Assembly (NCBI GenBank): GCA_005888735.1
Contig: VBBN01000027.1
Location: forward strand, 35,845-99,844
Direction of reading: 5' to 3'
Length of the DNA stretch: 64,000 nt
From: Candidatus Bathyarchaeota archaeon
GTDB taxonomy: Archaea; Thermoproteota; Bathyarchaeia; 40CM-2-53-6
How positions within the stretch are numbered: the first letter of the stretch is position 1; each line of letters starts with the position of its first letter. Below, piece after piece: positions 28,167-36,811 of this stretch. A program made the position numbers and the translations under genes. Below the pieces are notes generated by a model, which searched no databases, was not told the origin of the DNA, and worked only from the letters and a program-made list of their open reading frames with translations.

Positions 28167-29669
28167 ATGAGCGGCCGCCCCGAAGGCCAAGACGACGAAG
28201 TGGCCCGCGGCCTAGAGTTCCGTGGAGACTCTCCTTCCTTGAGAGAGCATTGTGGAGTTATCGGAATCTACTCGATGAGAGGGGAGCCTGTGGCTGAGCG
28301 GATCGTCAAAGGGCTCTCTGCGCTCCAACACCGGGGCCAGGAATCCTGGGGCATAGCTGTCCAAGGTGAGCCGATTCTCAAAGGAATGGGCCTCATGGGC
28401 CAAGGCGTTGATGTCAACGCGAAGAAGATTCTCAACTATCAGAGCAGCCAGGGAATAGGCCACGTCCGGTACTCGACCAAGGGGCGGACGAACATGGAGA
28501 ACGCCCACCCATTGGACATTAAGGGAGAGTTCAGCATTGCACAGAACGGGACAATTGCGAATACGGAAGACCTTGAGCCGTTGGTCAGACAGGACTTTCA
28601 ACTTCTCGAATCGAACACTGACACGAAGCTGGCAGGGCTGCGGCTCCTCCAACATTACCGCGGGGAAAAGGATTGGACCCGCGCCTTCACCAGGCTCAGC
28701 CGGGAACTCAGCGGGTCTTACTCCTTCGTCATCCTCACAAAGGACGGGACGGTTCTCGCGGCCCGGGACGAAGCTGGGTATCGCCCCCTCTGCCTCGGCT
28801 TCGACCAAGAGGAACAGACGCATGTCGTGGCTAGCGAGAGTTGCGCTCTGTCAGCTCTGCATACTGAGTTTGTTCGGGATGTGGAGCCGGGGGAACTTGT
28901 CAGGCTTGACAAACACGGGGTAACAATCACGCGATTCGCGGACTCGCCTCGTCACTACCACTGCCCGTTCGAGTACACCTACTTCGCACATCCTAGCAGC
29001 ACTATCGACGGGCACAATGTGTACGAAGCACGCCGCAAACTAGGCCATGTTCTGGCTCAGAAGTACCCGTTCAAAGCAGACGTGGTCATACCAGTCCCGG
29101 ACTCTGCTCGGCCCGCAGCTCTCGGCTACAGCGAGGAAAGCCACATTCCCATGGAGGAGGGTTTGATGAAGGATCGGTACCGGCGTAAGGGAAGTCTCCG
29201 CAGCTTCATAGAACCTACCGACAAGAGCCGGGAGGAGATTGTCAAGGAAATCATCACTATCAAACCAGTCATCCAAGGTAAACGGGTCATCGTGGTCGAC
29301 GACAGCATTGTCCGTGGGACGAGCAGCAAGAACATCGTCAGCGCCCTTCGCGAAGCAGGCGCGACCAAGGTCTACATGGTCGTAACCTTTCCACCGATAC
29401 GCCACCCGTGCTACATGGGAATCGACTTCCCCACGCAGGGGGAGCTGCTGGCGAGCAAAGTGGACGGGCAGGATACACCGATCAGCGAGATCAACAAGCG
29501 CGTGGCCGAGGAGATTGGCCTAGACGGGCTTGGGTATAATGACATTGTCGGGCTCAGCCAGGGAACAGGCCTACAGGAGAGCGAGATGTGCTACGCCTGT
29601 GTCAGTGGGGTCTATCTAGGGCTGAAGAAGGACCCGGTTATTCGAACACGTGAAGAGATGAAAGCGTAA
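28167..29669 (+). CDS. purF: Amidophosphoribosyltransferase (PurF)
   Basis: The committing enzyme of purine synthesis, 500 residues, makes phosphoribosylamine from PRPP and glutamine. The glutaminase nucleophile is Cys29 (REHCGVIGIYS) after a 28-residue leader, so a propeptide must be removed. The PRPP loop is VIVVDDSIVRGTSSKNI. Four Cys at the positions of the Bacillus-type 4Fe-4S cluster are kept: HCPFEYTYFAHP, RHPCYMGIDF and the pair in MCYACVSGVY. The enzyme is therefore likely oxygen-sensitive. It heads the second purine block; two inserted genes separate it from purD. Confidence 0.95.
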   Translation: MSGRPEGQDDEVARGLEFRGDSPSLREHCGVIGIYSMRGEPVAERIVKGLSALQHRGQESWGIAVQGEPILKGMGLMGQGVDVNAKKILNYQSSQGIGHVRYSTKGRTNMENAHPLDIKGEFSIAQNGTIANTEDLEPLVRQDFQLLESNTDTKLAGLRLLQHYRGEKDWTRAFTRLSRELSGSYSFVILTKDGTVLAARDEAGYRPLCLGFDQEEQTHVVASESCALSALHTEFVRDVEPGELVRLDKHGVTITRFADSPRHYHCPFEYTYFAHPSSTIDGHNVYEARRKLGHVLAQKYPFKADVVIPVPDSARPAALGYSEESHIPMEEGLMKDRYRRKGSLRSFIEPTDKSREEIVKEIITIKPVIQGKRVIVVDDSIVRGTSSKNIVSALREAGATKVYMVVTFPPIRHPCYMGIDFPTQGELLASKVDGQDTPISEINKRVAEEIGLDGLGYNDIVGLSQGTGLQESEMCYACVSGVYLGLKKDPVIRTREEMKA

Positions 29670-29755
29670 CTCCTCACAAGCAGCGATGGGCTCATTGTTG
29701 GATAGAAGATGAGGGTGGAAAAATGAACCGAGAACAGTTCGGCGATGCCTAAGCA

Positions 29756-30148
29756 ATGAACACCGAGCAGAAGAAGGAATATGACCGGCTGAGATATCTA
29801 AGGCTAAAGCCGAGAATAAACGCACAAGTGAAGAAATATAATCGTGATAATAAGAAGGAGAAGTTGAAAGCAAGTGCTCGTAGGTGGTATAACGCCCACC
29901 GGAACCAACTGAAGAATTCCGAGTTGATGCGACGGTATGGTATTGCTCTTGTAGAGTATCAAAGGATGGCTCTTGAGCAACGCGGGCTTTGCAAGATTTG
30001 TCATAAACAAAGGAAATTACACGTTGAGCATAATCACAAGACCGGAGTGGTAAGAGGACTCACTTGTAACGGATGCAATTCAAAGACGGCTTGGTTGGAG
30101 AATTATCGGACGCACATATTCCAGTATTTGGGATGGAGTTTGTCCTGA
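29756..30148 (+). CDS. Endonuclease VII-type HNH nuclease (free-standing)
   Basis: A 130-residue protein. The C-terminal half is a recombination-endonuclease-VII domain: GLCKICHKQRKLHVEHNHKT followed by GVVRGLTCNGCNSK, with four zinc Cys (CxxC and CxxC) and the His-Asn catalytic part. The N-terminal 60 residues are Lys/Arg-rich helix, probably DNA binding. Such genes are typical of phages and of free-standing homing nucleases. The gene is clearly more AT-rich than its neighbours and sits inside the purine operon, so lateral entry is likely. Its end overlaps the next gene. Confidence 0.8.
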   Translation: MNTEQKKEYDRLRYLRLKPRINAQVKKYNRDNKKEKLKASARRWYNAHRNQLKNSELMRRYGIALVEYQRMALEQRGLCKICHKQRKLHVEHNHKTGVVRGLTCNGCNSKTAWLENYRTHIFQYLGWSLS

Positions 30149-30513
30149 ATAAGGAACAGAGCATGGTTCTCGATTTCCACAAGCGTTTCTCGGTGAAAAT
30201 TCAGACTTCACCCAGATTGCTCGATGAGAAAACTACCAAACTCCGGCATGACCTAATCGCAGAAGAACTCGATGAGTTCAGAATGGCGGCTCACGAAAGA
30301 AATCTTGTCAAGGTGGCTGACGCAATAGCGGATATGCTCTATGTCGTTTATGGAACGGCAGTTTCCTATGGAATCGATATCGAGCCAGTCTTCGCAGAGG
30401 TTCATCACTCTAATATGAGCAAAAGTGACCCAGAGGTCATTCGAGCCCCTAATGGAAAGGTCCTGAAAGGGGCGAATTGGAGTCCTCCAAATATTGAGGA
30501 GAAGTTGCGGTGA
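30133..30513 (+). CDS. MazG-like / PRA-PH-superfamily nucleotide pyrophosphohydrolase
   Basis: A 126-residue all-alpha protein. LIAEELDEFRMAAHERNLVK and ADAIADMLYVVYGTAVSYGI hold the EExxE and ExxD-like metal motifs of the MazG/phosphoribosyl-ATP-pyrophosphatase superfamily, and MSKSDPEVIRAPNGKVLKG is the common C-terminal part of Cof-like and phage members. It should hydrolyse a nucleoside triphosphate to the monophosphate and pyrophosphate. ATG 30133 is chosen; it overlaps the nuclease gene by 16 bases, which suggests the two travel together. It ends 22 bases before purD. Confidence 0.72.
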   Translation: MEFVLNKEQSMVLDFHKRFSVKIQTSPRLLDEKTTKLRHDLIAEELDEFRMAAHERNLVKVADAIADMLYVVYGTAVSYGIDIEPVFAEVHHSNMSKSDPEVIRAPNGKVLKGANWSPPNIEEKLR

Positions 30514-30535
30514 ACCGCAGCCTTAGGAGGCTCCA

Positions 30536-31831
30536 CTGGTTCCAGCGCCTCTGAAGGTCCTCATTATCGGAAGCGGAGGAAGAGAACACGGACTCGTCCT
30601 AGCACTGTCCCGAGACCCAGAGGTAGACAAAATCTACGCAGCGCCGGGAAACCCGGGTATCTCAGAACAAGCAACCTGCGCTCCAATTGAACCGACAAGC
30701 ATCCAACACCTTAGAACATTCGCAATCGAACAGCACATCGACTTGACGGTGGTCGGTCCCGAAGCCCCGCTGGGACTGGGAATCGTGGACTCGTTCCGAG
30801 CGCACAATCTCAAGATTTTTGGGCCCTCACAGAACGCGGCGCGGATCGAGACATCGAAGAGCTTCGCCAAGGACCTCTGCACACAGTTCCATATTCCCAC
30901 TCCGAGGTGGAAGATGTTCACCAGCGAGAGTGAGGCGATTGGTGCGCTTGACGGGTTCGGCCCTCCATGGGTGGTCAAGGCCGACGGACTCGCGGCGGGT
31001 AAAGGTACGACCGTCACACGGAACAAGCGGGAGGCGGAAGCGGCTATTCACCGGGAGCTTCAGCGCGAGCCGGGACGAATTGTTCTAGAGGAGTTTATCG
31101 ATGGTTGGGAGGCGACATTCATGGCCACCGTGTCTAAGGGCCAGGTCCAGTGGTTGACCCCGGTTTTCCAGGACTACAAGCCCTTGTCTGACGGTGATGC
31201 GGGTCCGAACACCGGGGGAATGGGCTGTTTCACACCTATTCCGACTGTTACCCCTAGCCTGGTTGAGAAGGTCCGGGGGTCCATCTTGTCGCCTGTTGTT
31301 GCGGCGATGGAGAAGGTTGGTGTTCACTATCAGGGGGTTTTGAACTTGAACGCTATTGTTCGTCGTGGATCCGAGGAGCCGTTCATGCTCGAGTTCAACG
31401 CGCGTTTCGGCGATCCTGAGGGCCAGGGCGCGGTCATGCTTGTCGAAAAGGGATTAGCGTCACATCTCTCTTCGGTTGCGGAGGACTTGGACGTGGCGGA
31501 GCCACCTCAGTGCCGGCAAGGTGTGTGTGTCGTTGTTGTTTTGGCGTCGAAAGGCTATCCTGCCTCCCCGACGACTGGGGACAAGATTATGATTCGCCCA
31601 GTTCCAGACGAGAACGTGACATTCCTCCATGCTGGGACCTCCAAGAACTCTTCTGGAGAACTGGTGACTGCGGGGGGGCGGGTGCTCAACGTGGTCGCGA
31701 CGGGAGATAGTGTTGAGAGGGCTCGCAAAGCGGCTTACTCGACGATCAAAAGCTCGGTCCAGTTCAAGGGAATGCAGTATCGAACGGACATCGGGGCGCA
31801 CAGGGCCCGGCGGAGGGAGCTAGCATCTTGA
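30536..31831 (+). CDS. purD: GAR synthetase (PurD), CTG start
   Basis: Phosphoribosylamine-glycine ligase, about 431 residues, an ATP-grasp enzyme. The N-terminal VLIIGSGGREHGLVLALSRD and AAPGNPGISEQA are classic PurD, so the gene must begin before any TTG at 30743, which would delete 69 residues. Upstream in frame there is a TAG and then no ATG, GTG or TTG; CTG 30536 lies five bases after a perfect AGGAGG (30525-30530) and is the likely start. Later marks are PWVVKADGLAAGKGTTV, GPNTGGMGCFTP and MLEFNARFGDPEGQ. It overlaps the next gene by four bases. Confidence 0.9.
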   Translation: MVPAPLKVLIIGSGGREHGLVLALSRDPEVDKIYAAPGNPGISEQATCAPIEPTSIQHLRTFAIEQHIDLTVVGPEAPLGLGIVDSFRAHNLKIFGPSQNAARIETSKSFAKDLCTQFHIPTPRWKMFTSESEAIGALDGFGPPWVVKADGLAAGKGTTVTRNKREAEAAIHRELQREPGRIVLEEFIDGWEATFMATVSKGQVQWLTPVFQDYKPLSDGDAGPNTGGMGCFTPIPTVTPSLVEKVRGSILSPVVAAMEKVGVHYQGVLNLNAIVRRGSEEPFMLEFNARFGDPEGQGAVMLVEKGLASHLSSVAEDLDVAEPPQCRQGVCVVVVLASKGYPASPTTGDKIMIRPVPDENVTFLHAGTSKNSSGELVTAGGRVLNVVATGDSVERARKAAYSTIKSSVQFKGMQYRTDIGAHRARRRELAS

Positions 31832-32184
31832 GAAGACTGGTTGAGGTGACACTGTTCACCTCGGATGTGAAAGGCACGGTGGCATTCTACAGAGATTTTC
31901 TCGGTGTCAGCCCAGCTTGGGAATCCGAAGAGTTCGTTCAGTTTGAGCTAGATGGTGTGAAGCTCTTGATACATGTCAAAGGAGACTCAGGTCCTTCCCT
32001 GGGTTATCCTCCGGACGTGGACCACATTGCGTTCGGGGTCAAGGATGTTGACGACGCCTGCAGAGAGCTTCGACAGAAAGGTCTGAAGATGGAATACGGA
32101 CCCAAGGACTTCGAGTGGGGACGCTCGGCGTACTTCAAAGACCCTGCTGGAAGGATGGTAGAGCTACACCAAATCACGGGATGA
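31828..32184 (+). CDS. VOC/glyoxalase superfamily protein in the purine operon
   Basis: A 118-residue vicinal-oxygen-chelate protein. It opens LVEVTLFTSDVKGTVAFYRD, has VDHIAFGVKDVDDACRELRQ at the second module and ends AYFKDPAGRMVELHQ, keeping a possible metal-ligand His and Glu. The start is TTG 31828 with a four-base overlap with purD, and purN follows by 13 bases, so it is fully within the operon. A purine role is not known for the family; detoxification of a reactive intermediate is a guess. Confidence 0.82.
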   Translation: MRRLVEVTLFTSDVKGTVAFYRDFLGVSPAWESEEFVQFELDGVKLLIHVKGDSGPSLGYPPDVDHIAFGVKDVDDACRELRQKGLKMEYGPKDFEWGRSAYFKDPAGRMVELHQITG

Positions 32185-32197
32185 GTGAGTTAAGAGA

Positions 32198-32821
32198 TTG
32201 GTTCCAATCAGCGTCCTCGTCTCGGGTCGAGGCTCAAATCTGGAAGCCATCCTGGACGCCGTTGACAAGAAGTGCATCACTAAAGGACAGGTCAAGGTCG
32301 TCATCAGCAACAAGCCCGGTTCCTCCGGTCTCGACATCGCGAAGAAACATAAGGTTCCAGGAATCACAATCGACGACAAGGGTTTTCCGAAGAAGAGCTG
32401 GGAGTACGACCAGAAGACGGTCACCGCTCTCAAGTCCTATGGGATCACGGCCGGCGATGGTCTGGTCTTAATGGCGGGATATTTTCGGATTCTTAGCGAT
32501 GAGTTCATCGAGGCGTTTCGTCACAGAATCATGAATGTCCATCCGGCGCTCTTGCCGGCTTTTCCCGGGCTGGAGGCGCAGAAACAGGCCTTGGACCATG
32601 GGACGAAGGTTGCGGGTTGCACGGTTCATTTTGCCGAGAAGACGGTCGACGCGGGTCCGATTATTCTCCAGGCGTCTGTGCCGGTCGGGGAAGAGGACAC
32701 TGTTGAATCTCTCTCGGCCCGGATTCTGCGAGAGGAGCATCGAATCTATCCTGAAGCAGTCCGACTGTTTACCGAGGGAAAGTTGAAGGTGGAAGGCAGG
32801 AGGGTCCACGTGCTACCATGA
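32198..32821 (+). CDS. purN: GAR formyltransferase (PurN)
   Basis: Phosphoribosylglycinamide formyltransferase, 207 residues, uses 10-formyl-THF. It opens ISVLVSGRGSNLEAILDAV; the catalytic Asn-His pair is in MNVHPALLPAFPG and the Asp in HFAEKTVDAGPIILQ. The start is TTG 32198 (TTGGTTCCA), similar in context to the purD start CTGGTTCCA. It overlaps folD by four bases. Its presence, rather than only PurT, means folate-based formyl transfer at this step. Confidence 0.92.
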   Translation: MVPISVLVSGRGSNLEAILDAVDKKCITKGQVKVVISNKPGSSGLDIAKKHKVPGITIDDKGFPKKSWEYDQKTVTALKSYGITAGDGLVLMAGYFRILSDEFIEAFRHRIMNVHPALLPAFPGLEAQKQALDHGTKVAGCTVHFAEKTVDAGPIILQASVPVGEEDTVESLSARILREEHRIYPEAVRLFTEGKLKVEGRRVHVLP

Positions 32822-33675
32822 CTGCCACAATCTTGGATGGCAAACTGGTCGCGGCCGAGGCCAAGAAACACGTCAAGGTCGAGGTTGAGAGGATGAAAGC
32901 CTCCGGGACAAACCCGCACCTCTCAACAGTCCTCGTCGGCGATGAACCGGCTTCCGCGTCCTATCTCAAATCGAAACACAAAGCATGTCAGGAGGCTGGG
33001 ATCGGCAGCGAAAACCACCACCTGCCAGTGGAGACGACGCAGAAGGAATTGGAGAATCTCATCTTCAAGCTCAACGTGGACCCGAAGGTCAACGGCATAC
33101 TCGTCCAGCTTCCCCTCCCAGGCCATCTGGACGAGAACACGGTGATCGAGAGGATTGTTCCATACAAGGATGTTGACGGGTTGCATCCTATGAACGCTGG
33201 CAAGCTGGCGTCAGGTATTGAGGGTCTTGTTCCCTGCACGCCTAAAGGTATAGTCAAGCTGCTTGAACATTACAAGGTCCCGCTTAGAGGCCAGAGAGCC
33301 ATGATTGTTAACAGGAGCACGCTTGTGGGTCGGCCTCTTGCCATGCTGTTTCTCAACAGGGACGCTACGGTTACGATGGCTCATTCGAAGACGCTGAATC
33401 TGCCGGAGGTGTCGCGGTCCGCGGACATTCTTGTCAGCGCGGTGGGACGGTCGAATTTCCAGGTCGAGGCTAAGCATGTTAAGCCTGGAGCCGCGGTGGT
33501 TGATGTTGGCTTGTCGCGTGTTGATGGGAAGCTTCGGGGCGATGTGGATTTTGGCGAGGTTAGCAAGGTTGCCAAGTATCTTACGCCTGTTCCGGGAGGA
33601 GTTGGACCGATGACGGTGGCAATGCTTCTAGAGAATACTGTTATGGCTGCGATGATTCAGTCGGGCAAGAATTGA
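32818..33675 (+). CDS. folD: Methylene-THF dehydrogenase / methenyl-THF cyclohydrolase (FolD)
   Basis: A 285-residue bifunctional enzyme that converts methylene-THF to formyl-THF with NAD(P). The catalytic Lys lies in SASYLKSKHKACQEAG, followed by VNGILVQLPLPGHL, DVDGLHPMNAGKL, the cofactor loop NRSTLVGRPLAMLF and the end TPVPGGVGPMTVAMLLENT. It sits between purN and the cyclo-ligase with four-base overlaps on both sides, so the one-carbon supply is made together with its consumer. Confidence 0.95.
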   Translation: MTATILDGKLVAAEAKKHVKVEVERMKASGTNPHLSTVLVGDEPASASYLKSKHKACQEAGIGSENHHLPVETTQKELENLIFKLNVDPKVNGILVQLPLPGHLDENTVIERIVPYKDVDGLHPMNAGKLASGIEGLVPCTPKGIVKLLEHYKVPLRGQRAMIVNRSTLVGRPLAMLFLNRDATVTMAHSKTLNLPEVSRSADILVSAVGRSNFQVEAKHVKPGAAVVDVGLSRVDGKLRGDVDFGEVSKVAKYLTPVPGGVGPMTVAMLLENTVMAAMIQSGKN

Positions 33676-34256
33676 CAGAGTCTAACTTGGCGGTGGAGAA
33701 GAAGAAGCTTCGGGGGCGGATGCTGCACCAGCGGGACGCTTTGACTCCTGCTGAGATTCAACGCAAGAGCCTCCGGGTCGTCGGTAACGTGTTGACTCTT
33801 CCGGAGTTCCAGACTGCGAAGATTGTCGCGTGTTATGTGAACAAGGGGAGTGAGGTGGAGACGAAGCCGATTATCAGGAACGTACTCACCTCTTCAAAGA
33901 AGGTTCTTGTCCCAACGGTAACGGGGGAGCGGGACCTGGTCTTTTCCGAGTTGAGGAGTTTGGAGGAGCTTGTCCCGGGGACGTTTGGCATTCTGGAGCC
34001 ACAGCCGGACTTGACGAGGCCTAGGTCTCTGGAGACTGTTGACCTCGCGTTTATTCCGGGTATCGTGTGGGATTCTCAGGGCTACCGGGTGGGCTGGGGG
34101 AAGGGCTACTTTGACGCGGTCTTGGAGAGGCTACCGAGCTGGGCGACCTCGATAGGCTTGACCTACGATCAACAGGTCGTCGAGCGTGTTCCAAGGGAAG
34201 AGTTTGATCTACCGGTCGACCTTATCGTGACTGAGACCCGAGTGATTCGCCTGTGA
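33672..34256 (+). CDS. 5-formyltetrahydrofolate cyclo-ligase
   Basis: A 194-residue enzyme that returns 5-formyl-THF to methenyl-THF with ATP. Marks are the N-terminal KKLRGRMLHQRDALTP, CYVNKGSEVETKPII, the substrate segment VDLAFIPGIVWDSQGYRVGW and GKGYFDAVLERL, the ATP loop. It starts with TTG 33672 in a four-base overlap with folD and ends in a four-base overlap with purE, so the block is tightly coupled in translation. Confidence 0.9.
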   Translation: MTESNLAVEKKKLRGRMLHQRDALTPAEIQRKSLRVVGNVLTLPEFQTAKIVACYVNKGSEVETKPIIRNVLTSSKKVLVPTVTGERDLVFSELRSLEELVPGTFGILEPQPDLTRPRSLETVDLAFIPGIVWDSQGYRVGWGKGYFDAVLERLPSWATSIGLTYDQQVVERVPREEFDLPVDLIVTETRVIRL

Positions 34257-34684
34257 GGAGTGTTAGTATCCTGATGGGCTCCGAGAGTGACCGTGAGGTA
34301 GCGCGGAAGGCTGAGACGATTCTTGAGAAACTGGGAATCCCGTTTGAAACAAAAGTGATCAGCAGCCACCGCAACCACCGCGACCTCGACAAGTACATTG
34401 AGACAGCAAAGTCGGATGTTTTCATCGCCATAGCTGGTCTAGCGGCAGCCCTCCCAGGCCACCTGGCCTCTTTGTCGACTAAACCGGTTATTGGCGTGCC
34501 TGTGTCGGGCAAGGTGAACCTTGACTCGATTCTCGCCATGGTGCAACTTCCATCAGGTGTCCCCGTAGGGACCGTGGGCCTGGATAACGGGACGAACGCT
34601 GGGTTGCTAGCGGCAGAGATTCTGGCCATATCGGACTCGGAGATTGCCAAGAAACTGGCCAAGTACCGAAACGGCACATTGTGA
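34253..34684 (+). CDS. purE: PurE, N5-CAIR mutase/AIR carboxylase family
   Basis: A 143-residue protein making CAIR. The MGSESDREVARKAETIL opening is the usual GSxSD substrate loop. The active-site motif reads ISSHRNHRDL, where bacterial class I enzymes have SAHRTP; the key His is kept. The IAGLAAALPGHLASLSTKP segment replaces GGAAHLPG, with His moved. This is the form I would expect of an archaeal divergent PurE. No purK is in the window, so whether it uses bicarbonate-derived N5-CAIR or free CO2 is open. Start GTG 34253. Confidence 0.88.
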   Translation: MRSVSILMGSESDREVARKAETILEKLGIPFETKVISSHRNHRDLDKYIETAKSDVFIAIAGLAAALPGHLASLSTKPVIGVPVSGKVNLDSILAMVQLPSGVPVGTVGLDNGTNAGLLAAEILAISDSEIAKKLAKYRNGTL

Positions 34685-35008
34685 GGCAAGCCGGTCGGTA
34701 GATCTCAAACGCATCCTTTTTCCCTTTCATCAATCGCCAATATTCTCTGCCCATGTTCTTTGATTTACAAACATTTCTCAGAGCTCATCTCTCGAACAGT
34801 AGAGTTGTCGATAAGAAGGAACAGCAGCGGCGGTGGAATGTTCAGAGCGACCTCAGGAACATCACCCTGATCTACGAGCTTCACCTCCTTCTCCACCCTC
34901 GGAGGCGCGTGTTTGGGCTCTCTACTGCGAGCATTATTCACGATACGAAAAGCAAGACCTTGCGACCGTCCTTCTGACACCAAAATTCACTGAGCGCGTT
35001 TTGATTCC
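34685..35008. other. Gene-free gap after purE
   Basis: Short open frames exist on both strands but none has protein-like composition or a ribosome site. A T-rich stretch at 34717-34729 may end the purine transcript. Confidence 0.3.
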
Positions 35009-35302
35009 TCATCCGACATCCCCCTTCCTTTCCGCAAGATGAGAGACGCAGCAGTAGCACTCGACCGTTTGGGCGAGCCGTCCCCTCTTCGAGACCTCTT
35101 CGTAGTAGGCCATCCCGGGAGCAACAGAATCCTCCATGACAACCCGCGAAACACCGAGCTTTCCCCGAGGCATTATCGTCAACGCACTACTTGTGTGACG
35201 CGTCAGGCATTTTCTGCGATGAACCCATGCGCCACACTTGTAACATTTCACCCATTGAGACTTGCTCTCCTCAGGCAGTGAGTTGAGGGTCCGTTGGGAC
35301 AT
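35009..35302 (-). CDS. Small Cys-rich, zinc-finger-like protein
   Basis: A 97-residue protein from ATG 35302. It has SQWVKCYKCGAWVHRRKCL, a C-x2-C-x4-H-x3-C pattern like half a PHD finger, and later TVECYCCVSHLAERK with a second Cys/His cluster. The middle is rich in short hydrophobic and Arg residues. Partial copies of the same coding sequence occur at 60149-60227 and 42119-42168, so this belongs to a small repeated family. The conserved reading frame between copies suggests it was or is translated. Function unknown; no match to a known family is recalled. Confidence 0.45.
   Translation of the reverse strand: MSQRTLNSLPEESKSQWVKCYKCGAWVHRRKCLTRHTSSALTIMPRGKLGVSRVVMEDSVAPGMAYYEEVSKRGRLAQTVECYCCVSHLAERKGDVG
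35202..35280 (-). repeat. Dispersed repeat copy A (zinc-finger coding)
   Basis: These 79 bases match 60149-60227 with about nine mismatches and no gap in a hand alignment. On the minus strand both encode LPEE..SQWVKC.KCGAWVH. Confidence 0.75.
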
Positions 35303-35361
35303 TTTCCGTCTGGACCTAACGGCCCGTAACACCTCGTGGTGAAAACGTGCAAGTCAGTGTC

Positions 35362-36590
35362 CTAACACGAACTTGGCCACGACGCAGTACTCTTGAGGTC
35401 CACGAATGCTATCGTCTGTCCTTGAGACTGTCCCCTGTACTCGTAATAGAAGCCAATGAAAGTAATCCAGTTGTTGTCCTGACCCATGGCCACCGAACCC
35501 ACTCCATTTTGACTAGTGGCGCTGAACTTGAGGACGGCGTAGACTGCAGGGCCGTTCGGGTTGGCGGCCGGAAGCACGTAAGGGTTCGTCGTCTCATTGT
35601 ACGCGACAACAGTGTTAGGGTTAAGTGTTGAGGGATCGTCAATCCAGACTCTGACCAACACTCCGAACCCGTTCGCAGTGTAAGGCTGCATCTGCATCAT
35701 GGTCGGCGATCTTAACTTGACACTGCTATCCGTCGCAATGTTCGAGGCCCTTATCCAGAACACCAAGCTGCTGGTTGAAGGAACACAAAACGCCGATTGA
35801 GATGCTGTCTGTGACCCCTGGGTGAAGTTGAACGATTTGAAGTCCAGGAATATCGCGAGAGGACCAACACTTGCCACAAACCCACCGTTTCCACTACTTG
35901 GCGGGGTCAGGGGCCATGGGAAGTAGAACCCATACGCTCTCCCGTTCGCCGACGTGAGCCCCACCTTGTAGCCGCTTCCATCATTAATCGTCAAACCGTT
36001 CACTTTGATCATATGACGGGAATCCGTAGTCTTCACAATTTGGTTGGAAATCCCCGGGTTGCTGGTGCCGGTGAGGATGCAAGGATTGCTGATAGGACAC
36101 TGGACGGACCCCGTCGGCGAGATGTTCGTAATCGTAACCTGGGTTATGTTGACCGGGACCGCGCCCGTGTTTGTCACGTTTATGTCGAATCCTTGGACCG
36201 TGAAATTCAGAGCTCCGGGCTGGTTGACCACCAGACTTTCAGAAAGGGACTGCTGAAGCAGAGAGATCTTGGTCTGCAAACTTGCGATCTGGGCACTCGT
36301 CTGCGCACTCAGACTTGTAAGTTGGTTAAGGGTTGATTGGAGTTGAGAGAGTTGAGCATTAAGCCCTAATATCTGCTGGTTATCAAGGTTGGAGTTCTGA
36401 TCGATTTCAGTCTGGAGCCGCGTTATGTTCGCGTTTAGCATCGTAATCTGGCCGTTGAGAACCGAGAGCTGGTTGTTGAGGGTCGACAGCTGATTCCTTA
36501 GCTGTGTCAGTTGCGTCTCGTAGTAGTAGAAGCTCGCTCCGGCCGAGGTGGGAAAGGCAGCAAGTAGAATGAGAAATGCGGCTTTTGATG
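35362..36590 (-). CDS. Secreted coiled-coil protein, start unclear
   Basis: The part from ATG 36441 has 359 residues, but the same frame stays open upstream and codes for a signal-like helix (AAFLILLAAFPTSAGASFYY) and more coiled coil (TQLTQLRNQLSTLNNQLSVL), so the true protein starts near 36590. No ATG, GTG, TTG or CTG is found there in frame, so a frameshift at the very start or an odd start must be assumed. After the Gln/Leu heptads come a beta domain (GALNFTVQGFDINVTNTGAV) and a C-terminal domain with QDNNWITFIGFYYEYRG. Exported, probably anchored at the membrane. Function unknown. Confidence 0.6.
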
Positions 36591-36811
36591 TGACTAGCGA
36601 CGACGTTTATCTGCTCCGGCGTATCTGCCGCTTCCGGCAGGCCGTGTCTTAGCTTTCACGTAACCTGTTGTTCATCTTAGGAGATACCAAGATGTTCTAG
36701 GCCATTGGCTGCTTCAGGTGCCACGTATCGCTGAAGGATTGCTCATGAAAATCAAGAATAGAAATTCTTAATTACTCAATTCCCCCGAGACCCGCTTGGC
36801 GATTTCTAGAA

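Noticed and set aside
30743..31831. purD starting at TTG 30743
   Set aside because: It would remove the N-terminal PurD domain whose signature residues are coded just upstream in the same frame.
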